Shown here: positions 42,412 to 53,237 of the stretch, in pieces
How the letters are laid out: each line of letters starts with the position of its first letter
Numbering within the stretch: position 1 is the first letter of the stretch
Assembly: GCF_013283365.1 (NCBI RefSeq)
Contig: NZ_WBYM01000004.1
Location: 248,001 to 312,000, forward strand
Reading direction: 5' to 3'
Length of the DNA stretch: 64,000 nucleotides
Source of the DNA: Marinobacterium sp. xm-d-530
GTDB taxonomy: Bacteria; Pseudomonadota; Gammaproteobacteria; Pseudomonadales; Balneatricaceae
The notes under the pieces: model-generated
What the model was told of the DNA's origin: nothing
Database searches by the model: none
Seen by the model: the letters and a program-made list of their open reading frames with translations, nothing else
Position numbers and translations under genes: made by a program

Positions 42412-43311
42412 ATGACCGCCTCAACGAGCATGAATCCCATTCCCCAGTTTGGGCTCTACGGTGAATCCAATATTGATGATCCGGTGTTTGTGCATGTTGA
42501 GAACATAGCCAGTCGCAGTCGCGATAATGGTTGGTCTATTCAACCACACCGACATGGACGAATGTTCCAAATCATTTTTGTCTTTGATGGCATGGCTGAC
42601 GTCACTATCGATGATCATAATCACTCTTTGACAGGCCCCTTTGCGATTTCATTGCCTGCCGGTGTTGTACATGGCTTTCGATTCTCGCCCGAAACTGAGG
42701 GTGTCGTGCTGACATTGGCAGAACCGCTGTTGACCAACGAGTCCTATGAGCGTTGTGAACCCTATTTTGGTTCCCTGTTTGCTGGTGCATCGGTGATCTC
42801 TCTAGTCGGTCAAGAGCGCATTGTTCAGGAGATTCAGGGTTACTTAGGCATGATCGAGCGGGAACTGGCCTCTGTCGATATGGGGCACTCATTGGTCTCG
42901 GAATGGTTAGCCCGAGCGACGTTGATGCAGCTGCGCCGTTTGCTAGTCACTGATGCTGATAGCGCGCCATCACTTCAAGCCGCCAAACCGGTAATACGAT
43001 ACCGAAAACTGATCGAACAACACCTCTATGACCACCTGTCGGTAGAGCAGTATGCGTCGTTTATTGGAATATCGGCCGATCATCTTAACCGCCTCTGTAA
43101 ACAGGAGGTGGGTAAAACCGCCAAGGCGATGGTGCAAGAGCGATTGCTGCTGGAAGCCAAGCGTCGTCTGGTGTTCACCCGCGGTAGTGTCGAAGAGTTG
43201 GCCTTTGATCTGGGCTTTAAAGACCCTGCCTACTTCTCGCGTTTCTTCAAGAAACTGACTGATCAAACCCCTGCTGTCTACCGTAGTTCTCATAACTACG
43301 ACTCTAATTAA
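42412..43311 (+). CDS. AraC-family activator, probable regulator of pobA
   Basis: A 299-residue protein with an N-terminal cupin ligand domain (QPHRHGRMFQIIFVFDG, LPAGVVHGF) and a C-terminal double helix-turn-helix (YASFIGISADHLNRLCKQE, VEELAFDLGFKDPAYFSRFFKK). It resembles PobC/PobR-type AraC activators that sense 4-hydroxybenzoate. It lies between marR and pobA on the same strand, and a near-palindrome TTAATGATCGTTAA at 43328-43341, ahead of pobA, is a candidate site. Ligand and target are inferred from position. Confidence 0.85.
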   Translation: MTASTSMNPIPQFGLYGESNIDDPVFVHVENIASRSRDNGWSIQPHRHGRMFQIIFVFDGMADVTIDDHNHSLTGPFAISLPAGVVHGFRFSPETEGVVLTLAEPLLTNESYERCEPYFGSLFAGASVISLVGQERIVQEIQGYLGMIERELASVDMGHSLVSEWLARATLMQLRRLLVTDADSAPSLQAAKPVIRYRKLIEQHLYDHLSVEQYASFIGISADHLNRLCKQEVGKTAKAMVQERLLLEAKRRLVFTRGSVEELAFDLGFKDPAYFSRFFKKLTDQTPAVYRSSHNYDSN

Positions 43312-43382
43312 GATCGGAAAAGTACTATTAATGATCGTTAATGGCCCTGTTGGGAGCAGAGCCGTCGGTCCATTATGTTTGA

Positions 43383-44633
<1,251 letters not shown>

Positions 44634-44651
44634 TTTTACGCATCTGCTAAT

Positions 44652-44687
44652 AACGCCAGGCTGCTTAGTTGCAGCCTGGCGTTTTTA
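44652..44687 (+). terminator. Terminator after pobA
   Basis: AACGCCAGGCTGC pairs with GCAGCCTGGCGTT around a TTAGTT loop, followed by a T-run. Confidence 0.93.
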
Positions 44688-44696
44688 TTTGGTCAT

Positions 44697-45881
44697 TCAC
44701 TTCAGGTTATAGCCAATCTTATGCAAAAACATCATACCTGCAATCATCACAACCAATGCACCGATGAGTGCTCCAAGGTAGGAGCCGGATAGGTCTGCAA
44801 CATAACCGGCAAAAATCGGTGCAACGATCTGAGCAACCCCAAAGCTGATGGTCAGTTTTGCCATCGCTTTCGCTGGGTTGTAGGGGAATGCACGTCCGAC
44901 AATAGCTAAGGTTAAGCTGACGATTCCGGCAAAGGTGCCTCCCCAACAAGCGGCGGCAATGAAACTGGCCAAGCTGTGGTCGGTCACAAGCGGCAAGATA
45001 AACGAAACGATTTGAATGATGTAGGCCAATTGCAGGGCTTGTATCTGTCCGATGCGGTTAGCTACCTTGTCCCAGATCAGTGCCGACGGCGCCGCACAAA
45101 GTCCCACGATGACCCACACCCAACCACCTTTGCCGGCTAACTGAGGGGTGTTCTGTAGTATGTCGATAATGAACGTAGCACTAATGACGTAACCGACACC
45201 GGCACAAAAATAGGTGGCGATCAGTAGATTCATGAACCGCGAATCGGGCTCTTCAACAGCACTGGCGGTGTTGGCTTCAAACTTCGGTGGGTAGGGCATC
45301 CAGAGCCAGGCAGGGATAAGAAAGAGGGCGCCCATCAATGCAAGATCCTGCCACTGTTGATCCCAGCTTAGATCGGCCGAAAATAGGGCGGTGATCAGCC
45401 CAGTAAAGACAATGCCGATACCCATGCCGATGAAATGGACCCCTAGTTGCGGCTTGAAATGATTGGCGCGCAACCAGTTGATGACCAGTCCAGAGGCGAG
45501 TAGCAGCCCCGCGGTACTGGAGATGCCAGAGAGAAATCTGAGTATTGACCAGAGCAGGTGATCCTCAGTAAGGCCAGTGCCAAAGGTGGTGACCGTCGCT
45601 AGAATCAGATAAAAACGGTAGAGGTGAAATTTTGCTGACAGCTCTTTGATATTCGCCGCCAAGATGGCCCCAACGAGATAGCCGATGTAGTTGTAGGTCG
45701 CTAACCAGCCTCCCACCAGCTTTGAGAGATCTGTCTGCTCTAACATTTGCGGTAGCAGAGGTGTGTAAGCGAATCGAGCTATGCCAACCGTCAGGATCAT
45801 TGAACAGATGCCAGCAAAGATAACCTTGTTGCGCTCACGTGTTAAATGTATGTTTGAATCTGCAGTGTTCACGTCGCTCAA
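44697..45881 (-). CDS. YbfB/YjiJ-type MFS transporter
   Basis: A 394-residue membrane carrier of the MFS_4 (YbfB/YjiJ) group. Helix 1 contains SMILTVGIARFAYTPLLPQM, typical of the group, and about twelve helices follow. The substrate is unknown; its place beside pobA makes an aromatic acid possible, but it is convergent to pobA and has its own promoter region. Confidence 0.8.
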   Translation of the reverse strand: MSDVNTADSNIHLTRERNKVIFAGICSMILTVGIARFAYTPLLPQMLEQTDLSKLVGGWLATYNYIGYLVGAILAANIKELSAKFHLYRFYLILATVTTFGTGLTEDHLLWSILRFLSGISSTAGLLLASGLVINWLRANHFKPQLGVHFIGMGIGIVFTGLITALFSADLSWDQQWQDLALMGALFLIPAWLWMPYPPKFEANTASAVEEPDSRFMNLLIATYFCAGVGYVISATFIIDILQNTPQLAGKGGWVWVIVGLCAAPSALIWDKVANRIGQIQALQLAYIIQIVSFILPLVTDHSLASFIAAACWGGTFAGIVSLTLAIVGRAFPYNPAKAMAKLTISFGVAQIVAPIFAGYVADLSGSYLGALIGALVVMIAGMMFLHKIGYNLK

Positions 45882-45951
45882 TTCCTAAAGTGGTTCGATC
45901 ACTCTAATGCGAAAAAGTAGATAAATGTATTAAACCTTTAGTGCATCGATT

Positions 45952-46860
45952 TTAAGATGCGGAATGCCCATTCCGTCTTAGTCGCTTCGATTTACAGAAA
46001 ACCTTTAACAATAGGTCTGCTCTGGATATGAAAACGGCGAGCAGAATCAAAGTGCAACCGAGTAGTTGCGACGCGGACATCGTCTCCTTCAGCCAAATCA
46101 TACCTAAGATAGCCACCCAAACAGGCTCCAATGTCAGGATCAGAGCACCTCGACTTGCGGGGCCAAGTTTCAGTGAGTAGGTCTGAACAAAAAAGCGCAG
46201 ACTGGTCCCAATTAATACACTGGCAAGAAACCAGCCTAGAATCGAGATCTCGGCGTTAATGGTCCAGCTTTCGGTTAACAATGAGATCGGTAACAGAACA
46301 GCGCCCGCTGTCAGCAGTTGAATCGACGTCAGTGCTCTTAATGGTGTTTTACCGGCGGCGCGACTATTGATGTTTAGGTAGATTGCAAAGGAGATTGCTG
46401 ACGCTAAGTAGTACCACTCACCCAAACCAAAGACAAAGTTAGATGTTAAGGTGAGAAAAGCAGCACCGATCACAGCAACCGGCACCGCGAACCAGGCAAA
46501 ACGTGTGGGTTGGTCACCAAATAGTGGCGCCAAAAGAGGTGCAAAAATGGCACCTAAACTGGTCAGAAACGCGCCGATTCCGATATGAGTTCCGTGGAAC
46601 AGGCCTAATATCCAAAACCCTAGGCCTGCGGCAAATATCACACCAACCAAGGTCACCCGCGAAAGGTCACGTAAGGTGAAGAGTAACAACTCACTGCGTG
46701 CGAACAGGGCAATCAGGAGCCCCGCCAACATAAATCGACAGCCCATGAATAGAATGGGTTCAAGACCTAGCAGAACCTCTTTAGAGAATATCCAGCTAAT
46801 GGCAGCTAACAGGGAGGCCAGCAGCATGAGTAGGTCAGATTTAAGGTATTGAGGGTTCAA
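45952..46860 (-). CDS. EamA/DMT-family permease
   Basis: A 302-residue protein with ten predicted helices in two EamA repeats (about 10-140 and 155-285). The second repeat carries LGPASRGALILTLEPVWVAILG, a common signature of the family. Such proteins export amino acids or other metabolites; the substrate here is unknown. It follows the mmsA terminator and precedes the MFS gene on the same strand. Confidence 0.85.
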   Translation of the reverse strand: MNPQYLKSDLLMLLASLLAAISWIFSKEVLLGLEPILFMGCRFMLAGLLIALFARSELLLFTLRDLSRVTLVGVIFAAGLGFWILGLFHGTHIGIGAFLTSLGAIFAPLLAPLFGDQPTRFAWFAVPVAVIGAAFLTLTSNFVFGLGEWYYLASAISFAIYLNINSRAAGKTPLRALTSIQLLTAGAVLLPISLLTESWTINAEISILGWFLASVLIGTSLRFFVQTYSLKLGPASRGALILTLEPVWVAILGMIWLKETMSASQLLGCTLILLAVFISRADLLLKVFCKSKRLRRNGHSAS

Positions 46861-46896
46861 TGTGTGATCTCGTAAGGTTGAGTGGATAGCATAAAC

Positions 46897-46925
46897 AAAA
46901 AAGACGACCCAAGGGTCGTCTTTTT
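46897..46925 (-). terminator. Terminator after mmsA
   Basis: AAAAAAGACGACCC pairs with GGTCGTCTTTTT around an AAG loop; symmetric enough to work on both strands. Confidence 0.92.
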
Positions 46926-46940
46926 GTTGCTCAATGAAGA

Positions 46941-48440
46941 TTACTTCATTGTTGGCATTGTGAACTCTGGACCAGCACTTAGACCGGTTGGCCAGCGAGC
47001 TGTGATTGTCTTCATGCGAGTGTAGAAGCGAACGCCGTCTGGACCGTGCATGTGCAGTGGACCGAATAGCGAACGTTTCCAGCCACCGAAGCTGTGGAAT
47101 GCCATAGGTACTGGGATTGGCACGTTGACACCGACCATGCCCACTTGTACGTTTTCACAGAAGTTACGAGCCGTGTCACCGTCACGTGTGAAGATGGCCG
47201 TGCCGTTACCGTATTCGTGCTCGTTGATTAGGTTTAGCGCTTCTTCGTAGCTGTTAACACGAACAACCGCTAGCACCGGACCGAAGATCTCTTCGTTGTA
47301 GATGCGCATGCCAGGCTTAACGTTATCGAAAAGAGTTGGGCCAACAAAGTAGCCGTTGTCGTGATCAACCACTTTGAAGTTACGGCCATCAACAACCAAT
47401 GTTGCACCTTCTTCAACACCTGAATCGATGTAACCCAATACTTTGTCAGCGTGTACACGGCTCACTAGAGGACCCATGTGTGGCTCTGGAGTCGACATAC
47501 CGTTGCCTACAGACATCTTCTCGATCTCTGCAGTCATATCTTTGATAAGGTGATCAGCAACTGCGTCACCTACACAGACCGCGACAGAGATCGCCATACA
47601 ACGCTCGCCGGCAGAACCGTAAGCAGCGCCCATTAGAGAGCTAACCACCTGTGATGGCTCAGCATCTGGCATTACGATTATGTGGTTTTTAGCACCGCCC
47701 AGTGCTTGTACACGTTTGCCGTGCGCGCTTGCAGTAGAGTAGATGTACTCAGCGATTGGAGTAGAACCAACGAAGCTGACAGCCTGAATGCGCTCATCTG
47801 TTAGAAGCACGTCGACTGCTTCTTTGTCACCGTTAACGATGTTGAATACACCATCTGGAAGACCCGCTTCAGTTAGAAGCTCAGCTAGACGCATAGTCGT
47901 TGATGGATCTTTCTCAGATGGCTTCATTACGAAGGTGTTACCGCAGGCAATTGCTACTGGGAACATCCACATTGGAACCATTGCTGGGAAGTTGAATGGG
48001 CTGATACCCGCACACACACCCATAGGCATCATCTGACTGTAGCTGTCTACGCCACGGCCAACGTTTAGGCTGTGCTCGCCTTTCTGAAGGTGAGGGATAC
48101 CACAAGCAAACTCAACAACTTCAAGACCACGAGTTAGTTCGCCTTTCGCGTCAGAGAAGACTTTACCGTGCTCAGAAGTAATTAGCTCAGCAAGTTCATC
48201 AGCGTTAGCTTCTACTAGCTCTTTAAACTTAAACATGACGCGAGCGCGCTGAAGTGGAGTCACTTTGCTCCAAGTTTTAAAAGCTTCTTGTGCATTGGCA
48301 ATCGCTGCACGAGTCTCATCTGCAGTTGAAAGCGCAACCTCTTTAGTTTGTGCGCCAGTCGCAGGGTTGTAGACAGGTGCTGTACGACCTGAGTTTGAAG
48401 CGACGTGCTGGCCGCCGATGTAGTTACCTACGATAGACAT
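46941..48440 (-). CDS. mmsA: CoA-acylating methylmalonate-semialdehyde dehydrogenase
   Basis: Aldehyde dehydrogenase of 499 residues that converts methylmalonate or malonate semialdehyde to propionyl- or acetyl-CoA in valine, inositol and beta-alanine breakdown. Its catalytic Cys is in SAGERCMAIS (about residue 284), and the motifs GISPFNFPAMVPMWM, FVMKPSEKDPST and FVGSTPIAEYIY are those of MmsA rather than of general aldehyde dehydrogenases. It has a strong AAGGAG site and a divergent LysR gene. No mmsB lies next to it; the adjacent genes do not add to the valine pathway. Confidence 0.93.
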   Translation of the reverse strand: MSIVGNYIGGQHVASNSGRTAPVYNPATGAQTKEVALSTADETRAAIANAQEAFKTWSKVTPLQRARVMFKFKELVEANADELAELITSEHGKVFSDAKGELTRGLEVVEFACGIPHLQKGEHSLNVGRGVDSYSQMMPMGVCAGISPFNFPAMVPMWMFPVAIACGNTFVMKPSEKDPSTTMRLAELLTEAGLPDGVFNIVNGDKEAVDVLLTDERIQAVSFVGSTPIAEYIYSTASAHGKRVQALGGAKNHIIVMPDAEPSQVVSSLMGAAYGSAGERCMAISVAVCVGDAVADHLIKDMTAEIEKMSVGNGMSTPEPHMGPLVSRVHADKVLGYIDSGVEEGATLVVDGRNFKVVDHDNGYFVGPTLFDNVKPGMRIYNEEIFGPVLAVVRVNSYEEALNLINEHEYGNGTAIFTRDGDTARNFCENVQVGMVGVNVPIPVPMAFHSFGGWKRSLFGPLHMHGPDGVRFYTRMKTITARWPTGLSAGPEFTMPTMK

Positions 48441-48520
48441 AGAACTTCTCCTTTATTGGTATGGAGTTATTAGACATCATCATATTTGTTGTAACAATAT
48501 AAAATAATCACTGTATGATA

Positions 48521-48540
48521 TATCAAAATTGATAGATCAA
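48521..48540. promoter_or_regulatory. Probable LysR operator between mmsA and lysR
   Basis: TATCAAAATTGATA followed by GATCAA gives three alternating TTGAT/ATCAA half-sites, in an AT-rich divergent promoter gap. This suits a LysR-type regulator that controls both its own gene and mmsA. Confidence 0.55.
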
Positions 48541-48551
48541 TTGGGTGGGTT

Positions 48552-49430
48552 ATGCGTAGTTCAACATTTAACTGGGAAGATGCTCGTTACTTTCTTGCCG
48601 TTGCTAGGGCAGGGCAGATGGGAAAGGCGGCTGAGAACCTAAATATCTCGACGATTACACTGTCTCGTCACCTCTCTTATTTGCAACAGAGGACTGGAAC
48701 TCCGCTCTTTATCCGCCTGAGTAAAGGACTGAAACTGACCGACGAAGGCGTGCGTTTGATGCATTACCTCGAGCGTGCAGAGGCCGAAATAGAAGCAGCC
48801 GGCGAAATCTTTGGTAGTGATAGCAGCTCCGTCAGTGGCACTGTGCGTGTCGCAGCGCCAGAGGGGTTTGCGCTGCGCGTGCTGACACCGCAGTTGTCAT
48901 CTTTTCTTCAGGATAACCCAGATCTAAATATAGAAATTGTTCCTCAGTCACGCGGCTTTTCGTTATCAAGGCGTGAAGCCGATATTGCGGTGATGGTGGG
49001 TAAACCAACCGAACCCAAGCTGGACTCTATCTGCATAGGTAGCTATAGCCTTGGTCTCTATGCATCTCAACAATATATTGATCAATACGGTATGCCGGAC
49101 TCTATTGAGGATTTATCGGAGCATCGTTTGATCGGTTATGTGGAAGACCTTCTTTTTTCGGACAAACTCAATACACCTCGCTCTGTATGGCCTCAGTGGC
49201 AATCACAAACAGCAATCTACTCTCCTATTGGTCAGGTTGAAGCAGTTAAAGCTGGTTTAGGTATCGGTATGCTGCACAGGTTTCTACTAAGAGAGAGTGA
49301 TCAACTGGTACGTTTGATCCCTGAGATTGAGGTACAAAGAGAGTTTTATCTTGTCTATCACCAGAGTACCGAGAAGGTACCTCGAATCGGTGCTACCCTC
49401 GAATTTATGAAGGGACTAAAAGCTGAGTAG
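48552..49430 (+). CDS. LysR-family transcriptional regulator
   Basis: A 292-residue LysR protein. The N-terminal helix-turn-helix reads FLAVARAGQMGKAAENLNISTITLSRHLSYLQQ, followed by a substrate-binding domain from about residue 90 (VSGTVRVAAPEGFA). It is divergent from mmsA and likely controls it. GGGTGG acts as ribosome binding site. The next gene, panE-like, begins six bases after its stop and may be co-transcribed. Confidence 0.85.
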   Translation: MRSSTFNWEDARYFLAVARAGQMGKAAENLNISTITLSRHLSYLQQRTGTPLFIRLSKGLKLTDEGVRLMHYLERAEAEIEAAGEIFGSDSSSVSGTVRVAAPEGFALRVLTPQLSSFLQDNPDLNIEIVPQSRGFSLSRREADIAVMVGKPTEPKLDSICIGSYSLGLYASQQYIDQYGMPDSIEDLSEHRLIGYVEDLLFSDKLNTPRSVWPQWQSQTAIYSPIGQVEAVKAGLGIGMLHRFLLRESDQLVRLIPEIEVQREFYLVYHQSTEKVPRIGATLEFMKGLKAE

Positions 49431-49435
49431 TGTCT

Positions 49436-50377
49436 ATGAATGATGTGATGATTTTAGGAGCTGGCGCACTGGGTGCATATGTCGGTGGGTGCATTGCTGA
49501 GGCGGGTTACAGTGTACAACTGGTCAATCGCTCAAGCAGTAATGCTGAAGTGGTAAACGCTCAGGGGCTCAAAGTTGAAACCAGTGATGATACCTTTGTT
49601 GTTCACCCAAGTGCGGTGCAGTTAGAGCACGCGTGCGATGCTCGTTTTGTACTGCTGTTCACTAAAACCTACCAAAGTGTAGAGGCTATCAAGGCCATTG
49701 AACCAAAACTATCACCTTCATCGATCATAGTAACGCTTCAAAACGGTTTGGGTAATGGTCTGCGAATCGCTGAACATGTTAAACAGTCTGTGATTCATGG
49801 CGTTACGATGATTCCCGCAACTCAGGTTGAGCCTGGCTTTGTTCGCTCGCACGGGTTTAGCGATACTTGGTTTGGCCCACTCAATCCCAGTGATCAACAT
49901 GCGCTTTCAGCAGCGATTGAGTTGGAGAAAATACTCACAGAGGCAGGTATTACCGCTGCCAATGTCGATCAGCCACTGAACAAGATCTGGCAGAAAGCCT
50001 GCTTTAATGTCGCTATGAACGGAGTTTGTGCCTTAACAGATGCCGGCCCAGGCATTGTTAATGACACTGAGGCGTTGAAGCGGGAAGCTCACGCGTTGGC
50101 TGATGAGGCTGTCAGTGTCGCGAACGCAATGGATGCGATTGTGGATACAGAGGCGCTGCATAACCTAATCAACTTCGCCTGTGCCGAACACCGCTTTCAT
50201 CAGCCCTCGATGTTGCAAGACGTGCGGGCGGGGCGCTTAACAGAGGTCGATTCGTTGAATGGATTTGTTGTTGAACAAGCGAAACGCTTGGGTGTTTCGG
50301 TTCCCAAAAATGAGCTGATGACGGCACTCATATTGGCACGCCAGGTTTCACCTAAGTTCTGGTCAGGAGTGAAGTAA
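49436..50377 (+). CDS. Ketopantoate reductase-like dehydrogenase
   Basis: A 313-residue ketopantoate reductase (PanE/ApbA) family protein. It has the NADP-binding loop ILGAGALGAYVGG, FTKTYQSVEAI, TLQNGLGNGL and the C-terminal domain with KIWQKACFNVAMNG, where Lys acts in catalysis. The ATG at 49436 has GAG at a suitable distance; GTG at 49430 inside the lysR stop is less likely. A family member with another 2-keto acid as substrate cannot be excluded, because it sits with lysR and mmsA rather than with pantothenate genes. Confidence 0.8.
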   Translation: MNDVMILGAGALGAYVGGCIAEAGYSVQLVNRSSSNAEVVNAQGLKVETSDDTFVVHPSAVQLEHACDARFVLLFTKTYQSVEAIKAIEPKLSPSSIIVTLQNGLGNGLRIAEHVKQSVIHGVTMIPATQVEPGFVRSHGFSDTWFGPLNPSDQHALSAAIELEKILTEAGITAANVDQPLNKIWQKACFNVAMNGVCALTDAGPGIVNDTEALKREAHALADEAVSVANAMDAIVDTEALHNLINFACAEHRFHQPSMLQDVRAGRLTEVDSLNGFVVEQAKRLGVSVPKNELMTALILARQVSPKFWSGVK

Positions 50378-50385
50378 CTGAGTGG

Positions 50386-50577
50386 CTACAACTCTTTAGG
50401 AAAGGTGTGAATTAATCGCCAATAGGTATACCCAAACAGACCCGTAGCAAGAATCGACCAGAATGGGGCAGCACCCCAAAGGAACCACTCAGCTGCAGCC
50501 CAAAGTCCTGTAAATATGACAGTACCATAGCGGCGCGCTTTGGGTTTGAAAAAAGCTAGGTCATCATCGCGAATCAC
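50386..50577 (-). CDS. Small membrane protein, 63 aa
   Basis: Unrecognised protein with two hydrophobic helices (about 18-35 and 37-53, rich in Trp and Gly) between charged ends. The start is GTG at 50577, eight bases after AGGA. It is convergent with panE and divergent from purU. No function assigned. Confidence 0.6.
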   Translation of the reverse strand: MIRDDDLAFFKPKARRYGTVIFTGLWAAAEWFLWGAAPFWSILATGLFGYTYWRLIHTFPKEL

Positions 50578-50682
50578 AATTTGTATCCTTAGGTGGATTG
50601 CATATAAAAACGAAGCGTTTATTCTAAACGCATATTAGATATTCGAGCTAATTAAGTTCGATCTGCACAATTAGGAAACAGC

Positions 50683-51552
50683 GTGTCTACGTCACATCAT
50701 TATACACTCAAGGTTGAGTGTCCCGGCCGTACTGGATTGGTGGCCGCAATCACTACATTTTTAGCGAATCGTGATTTTTTCATTGTCGAAATGAAGCAGT
50801 TTGATGACGAAGTGTCGGGTCGTTTTTTCAGCCGTTTAGAGTTTACAACTCATACACCATTGGATTTAGACCTGATAGCAAAAGAGTTTAATCGCGAAGT
50901 TGCTGATGCGTTAGAGATGAACGCTCAGTGGCGCAGTGCTAAAGCGCCCATGAAAACGCTGATACTGGTCTCACAACATGATCACTGCTTGATGGAGCTG
51001 CTCTACCAGCAGAAACGAGGTGAGCTCAATATTGAAGTGACAGGCATTCTGTCGAACCACCCAGACCTTGAGCCTGTCGCCAATTTCTACGGCTTAGACT
51101 TTGAGTTGTTGCCTAGCCTGGAGACAAAACTTGAGACCAAAGCTGCTCGTGAAAAGCGCATTCTTCAAGCGTTCAAAGAGACAGGTTCTGAGTTGGTGAT
51201 ACTGGCTCGATACATGCAGATTCTGTCGCCTGAGCTCTGTTCGGCGTTGGCTGGGCAGTGCATCAATATACACCACTCATTCTTGCCAGGCTTTAAGGGC
51301 GCTAGACCCTATTTCCAAGCTTATGATCGCGGTGTTAAACAGATTGGTGCAACCGCTCACTATGTTACTTCTGATCTTGATGAAGGTCCGATCATCGAAC
51401 AAGAGGTGGGACGTGTTGATCACAGTTTCGGCCCTGATGATTTGCGAGACATGGGGCGTAACATGGAGAACCTGGCGTTATCCAAAGCCGTGCGTGCTCA
51501 CACCGAACAGCGCGTCTTTGTGAATGGCCTTAAGACGGTTGTTCTCTCCTAG
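50683..51552 (+). CDS. purU: Formyltetrahydrofolate deformylase PurU
   Basis: Hydrolyses 10-formyl-THF to formate and THF. The N-terminal ACT domain (about 5-80, CPGRTGLVAAITTFLA) precedes the formyltransferase-like domain with VSQHDHCLMELL, GILSNHPDLEPVA, NIHHSFLPGFKGARPY and ATAHYVTSDLDEGPII. It starts with GTG at 50683, eight bases after AGGA. Its stop abuts the convergent photolyase gene with no gap. Confidence 0.95.
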   Translation: MSTSHHYTLKVECPGRTGLVAAITTFLANRDFFIVEMKQFDDEVSGRFFSRLEFTTHTPLDLDLIAKEFNREVADALEMNAQWRSAKAPMKTLILVSQHDHCLMELLYQQKRGELNIEVTGILSNHPDLEPVANFYGLDFELLPSLETKLETKAAREKRILQAFKETGSELVILARYMQILSPELCSALAGQCINIHHSFLPGFKGARPYFQAYDRGVKQIGATAHYVTSDLDEGPIIEQEVGRVDHSFGPDDLRDMGRNMENLALSKAVRAHTEQRVFVNGLKTVVLS

Positions 51553-53097
51553 TTACAGTGCATTTAGGTTCTGCAAATAGTGCTCGGCTGTTTGCAGAAT
51601 CTCTGTTTTCTCCTCTTCAGGCTTTTTATCCCAGTTACGATAGACCATCGCGGTGCGTGGGTTGTTGCTGAAACGGCTGGCGTGGCGATGTTGGAAGTGC
51701 CAATAGAGGCTATTGAATGGGCAGCTGTTATCCCCCGAGCGTTGTTTCACATCGTAGTGACACCCTTTGCAGTAGTCGCTCATTCGATTGATGTACTGGC
51801 CTGATCCTGAATAGGGTTTGGAAGCTAGCAAGCCGCCGTCGGCAAACTGACTCATACCGAGGGTGTTGGGCATCTCTACCCACTCAATGGCGTCGATGTA
51901 GATGCCTAGATACCAGGCATCAACCTGTTTAGGATCAATGCCAGCCATTAAACAGAAGTTCCCTATAACCATCAGTCGCTGAATGTGGTGCGCGTAGGCG
52001 TACTCCAGTGACTGATCAATGCACTGGTGCATGCAGTTCATTTTGGTCTTACCATCCCAGAAAAAGTCGGGGAGATGCCTATCTGCATTCAGGGCATTCA
52101 TGCTGGGGTATTCAGGTAGATTGATCCAGTAGATGCCACGAACAAACTCGCGCCAACCTAGAATCTGCCTGACAAAGCCCTCTATCTGAGCAAGATCGAT
52201 ACGTTCGGGCTGCTCGCGGTATACTTGAATGGCACGCTCAATCACCTGTGCCGGTGAGATCATTTTACAGTTCAAAGCGAAGGAGATTCGTGAATGGTAG
52301 AGACTCCATTTGTGCTCTGAGTTCGCCGTCATCGCATCCTGAAATTTTCCAAACAGAGGAAGGCAGTGAGTGCAGAAAAACTCCAGTAACTCCAACGCTT
52401 CACTTCGTGTGATTGGCCAGACAAGTTGTGTGCCCATCTCACCAAAGTAGTTGATGCCGTGTCGATCTAAACGGTTTCGAATATCTTCTGTGTTGTGAGC
52501 AAACACCAGTGGTTCTGGAATGTCCGCAAGATCCGCTTTTTTAAACGCTTTTTGGTTCTCGGTATCGTAATTCCAACGACCGCCTTCGGGCTCTTTGCCC
52601 TGCATAAGGTAGCCATGTTTAACCCGCATGCGCCGGTAGAAGGCCTCCATACGGTGTCCAGTATTAGGTTTAAACTCTTTGCTGATCGCTTCAAATGGCA
52701 GTAGGAAGTGCTCGGTGTCGAACTCACGCAGACCGGTCCCTTCTGGTAGTGATAGGTTGCGACACTGTTCAAGCAGACGTATCTCATCAGGTCGCTGATA
52801 CTCAATCTGTGTAAAACCGTGGCGTTTGATCAAATGGTTGATCAATGAGTCTAGGGATTCAAAATCGGCGGTCTCATCAAGCGTTAAATGAATGACCTGA
52901 TGACCAGCGCTTTTAAGAGCCTCGGCAAAGCGCTGCATCGCCATAAAAAAAGCGGTGATCTTTTGCAGATGGTGTTTAACGTAGTTCTGCTCTTGGTGCA
53001 GTTCAGCAATGAGGTAGGTAACTTGGTCTGATTTGTCACGAAACCAGCTGTGTTTGGCGTTGAGTTGGTCGCCGAGTACCAGTCTAAGGGTGCTCAT
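51553..53097 (-). CDS. FeS-type bacterial photolyase/cryptochrome (CryB/PhrB-like)
   Basis: A 514-residue protein of the deoxyribodipyrimidine photolyase-related family, whose studied members (PhrB, CryB) repair (6-4) lesions and carry FAD, a lumazine and a 4Fe-4S cluster. The N-terminus is [17 protein letters not shown]. Cluster Cys candidates are [17 protein letters not shown] and [10 protein letters not shown]. The FAD-site region is [13 protein letters not shown] and [12 protein letters not shown]. Its start overlaps the DUF2256 gene by four bases, and Cry-DASH lies upstream in the same operon. Confidence 0.92.
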   Translation of the reverse strand: MSTLRLVLGDQLNAKHSWFRDKSDQVTYLIAELHQEQNYVKHHLQKITAFFMAMQRFAEALKSAGHQVIHLTLDETADFESLDSLINHLIKRHGFTQIEYQRPDEIRLLEQCRNLSLPEGTGLREFDTEHFLLPFEAISKEFKPNTGHRMEAFYRRMRVKHGYLMQGKEPEGGRWNYDTENQKAFKKADLADIPEPLVFAHNTEDIRNRLDRHGINYFGEMGTQLVWPITRSEALELLEFFCTHCLPLFGKFQDAMTANSEHKWSLYHSRISFALNCKMISPAQVIERAIQVYREQPERIDLAQIEGFVRQILGWREFVRGIYWINLPEYPSMNALNADRHLPDFFWDGKTKMNCMHQCIDQSLEYAYAHHIQRLMVIGNFCLMAGIDPKQVDAWYLGIYIDAIEWVEMPNTLGMSQFADGGLLASKPYSGSGQYINRMSDYCKGCHYDVKQRSGDNSCPFNSLYWHFQHRHASRFSNNPRTAMVYRNWDKKPEEEKTEILQTAEHYLQNLNAL

Positions 53098-53237
53098 CGC
53101 TGTTGCTTAGCCTCGCGTCGACAGCGCTCCGAGCAGTACTTCACCTGCTCCCAATCGCGCTCCCACTTTTTGCGCCAGTTGAAGGGCTTTTGGCACTGCT
53201 CACAGATTTTGCTTGGTAGATTGAGTTTGTGGTGCAT
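53094..53237 (-). CDS. DUF2256 small zinc-finger-like protein, 47 aa
   Basis: A tiny gene fitted exactly between two photolyase genes. Its product has two CxxC-like pairs, ICEQCQKPF and YCSERCRRE, typical of a zinc ribbon and of DUF2256. Start and stop overlap both neighbours (TAATG upstream, ATGA downstream). DUF2256 proteins are recurrently found beside these photolyases; their role is not known to me. Confidence 0.88.
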   Translation of the reverse strand: MHHKLNLPSKICEQCQKPFNWRKKWERDWEQVKYCSERCRREAKQQR

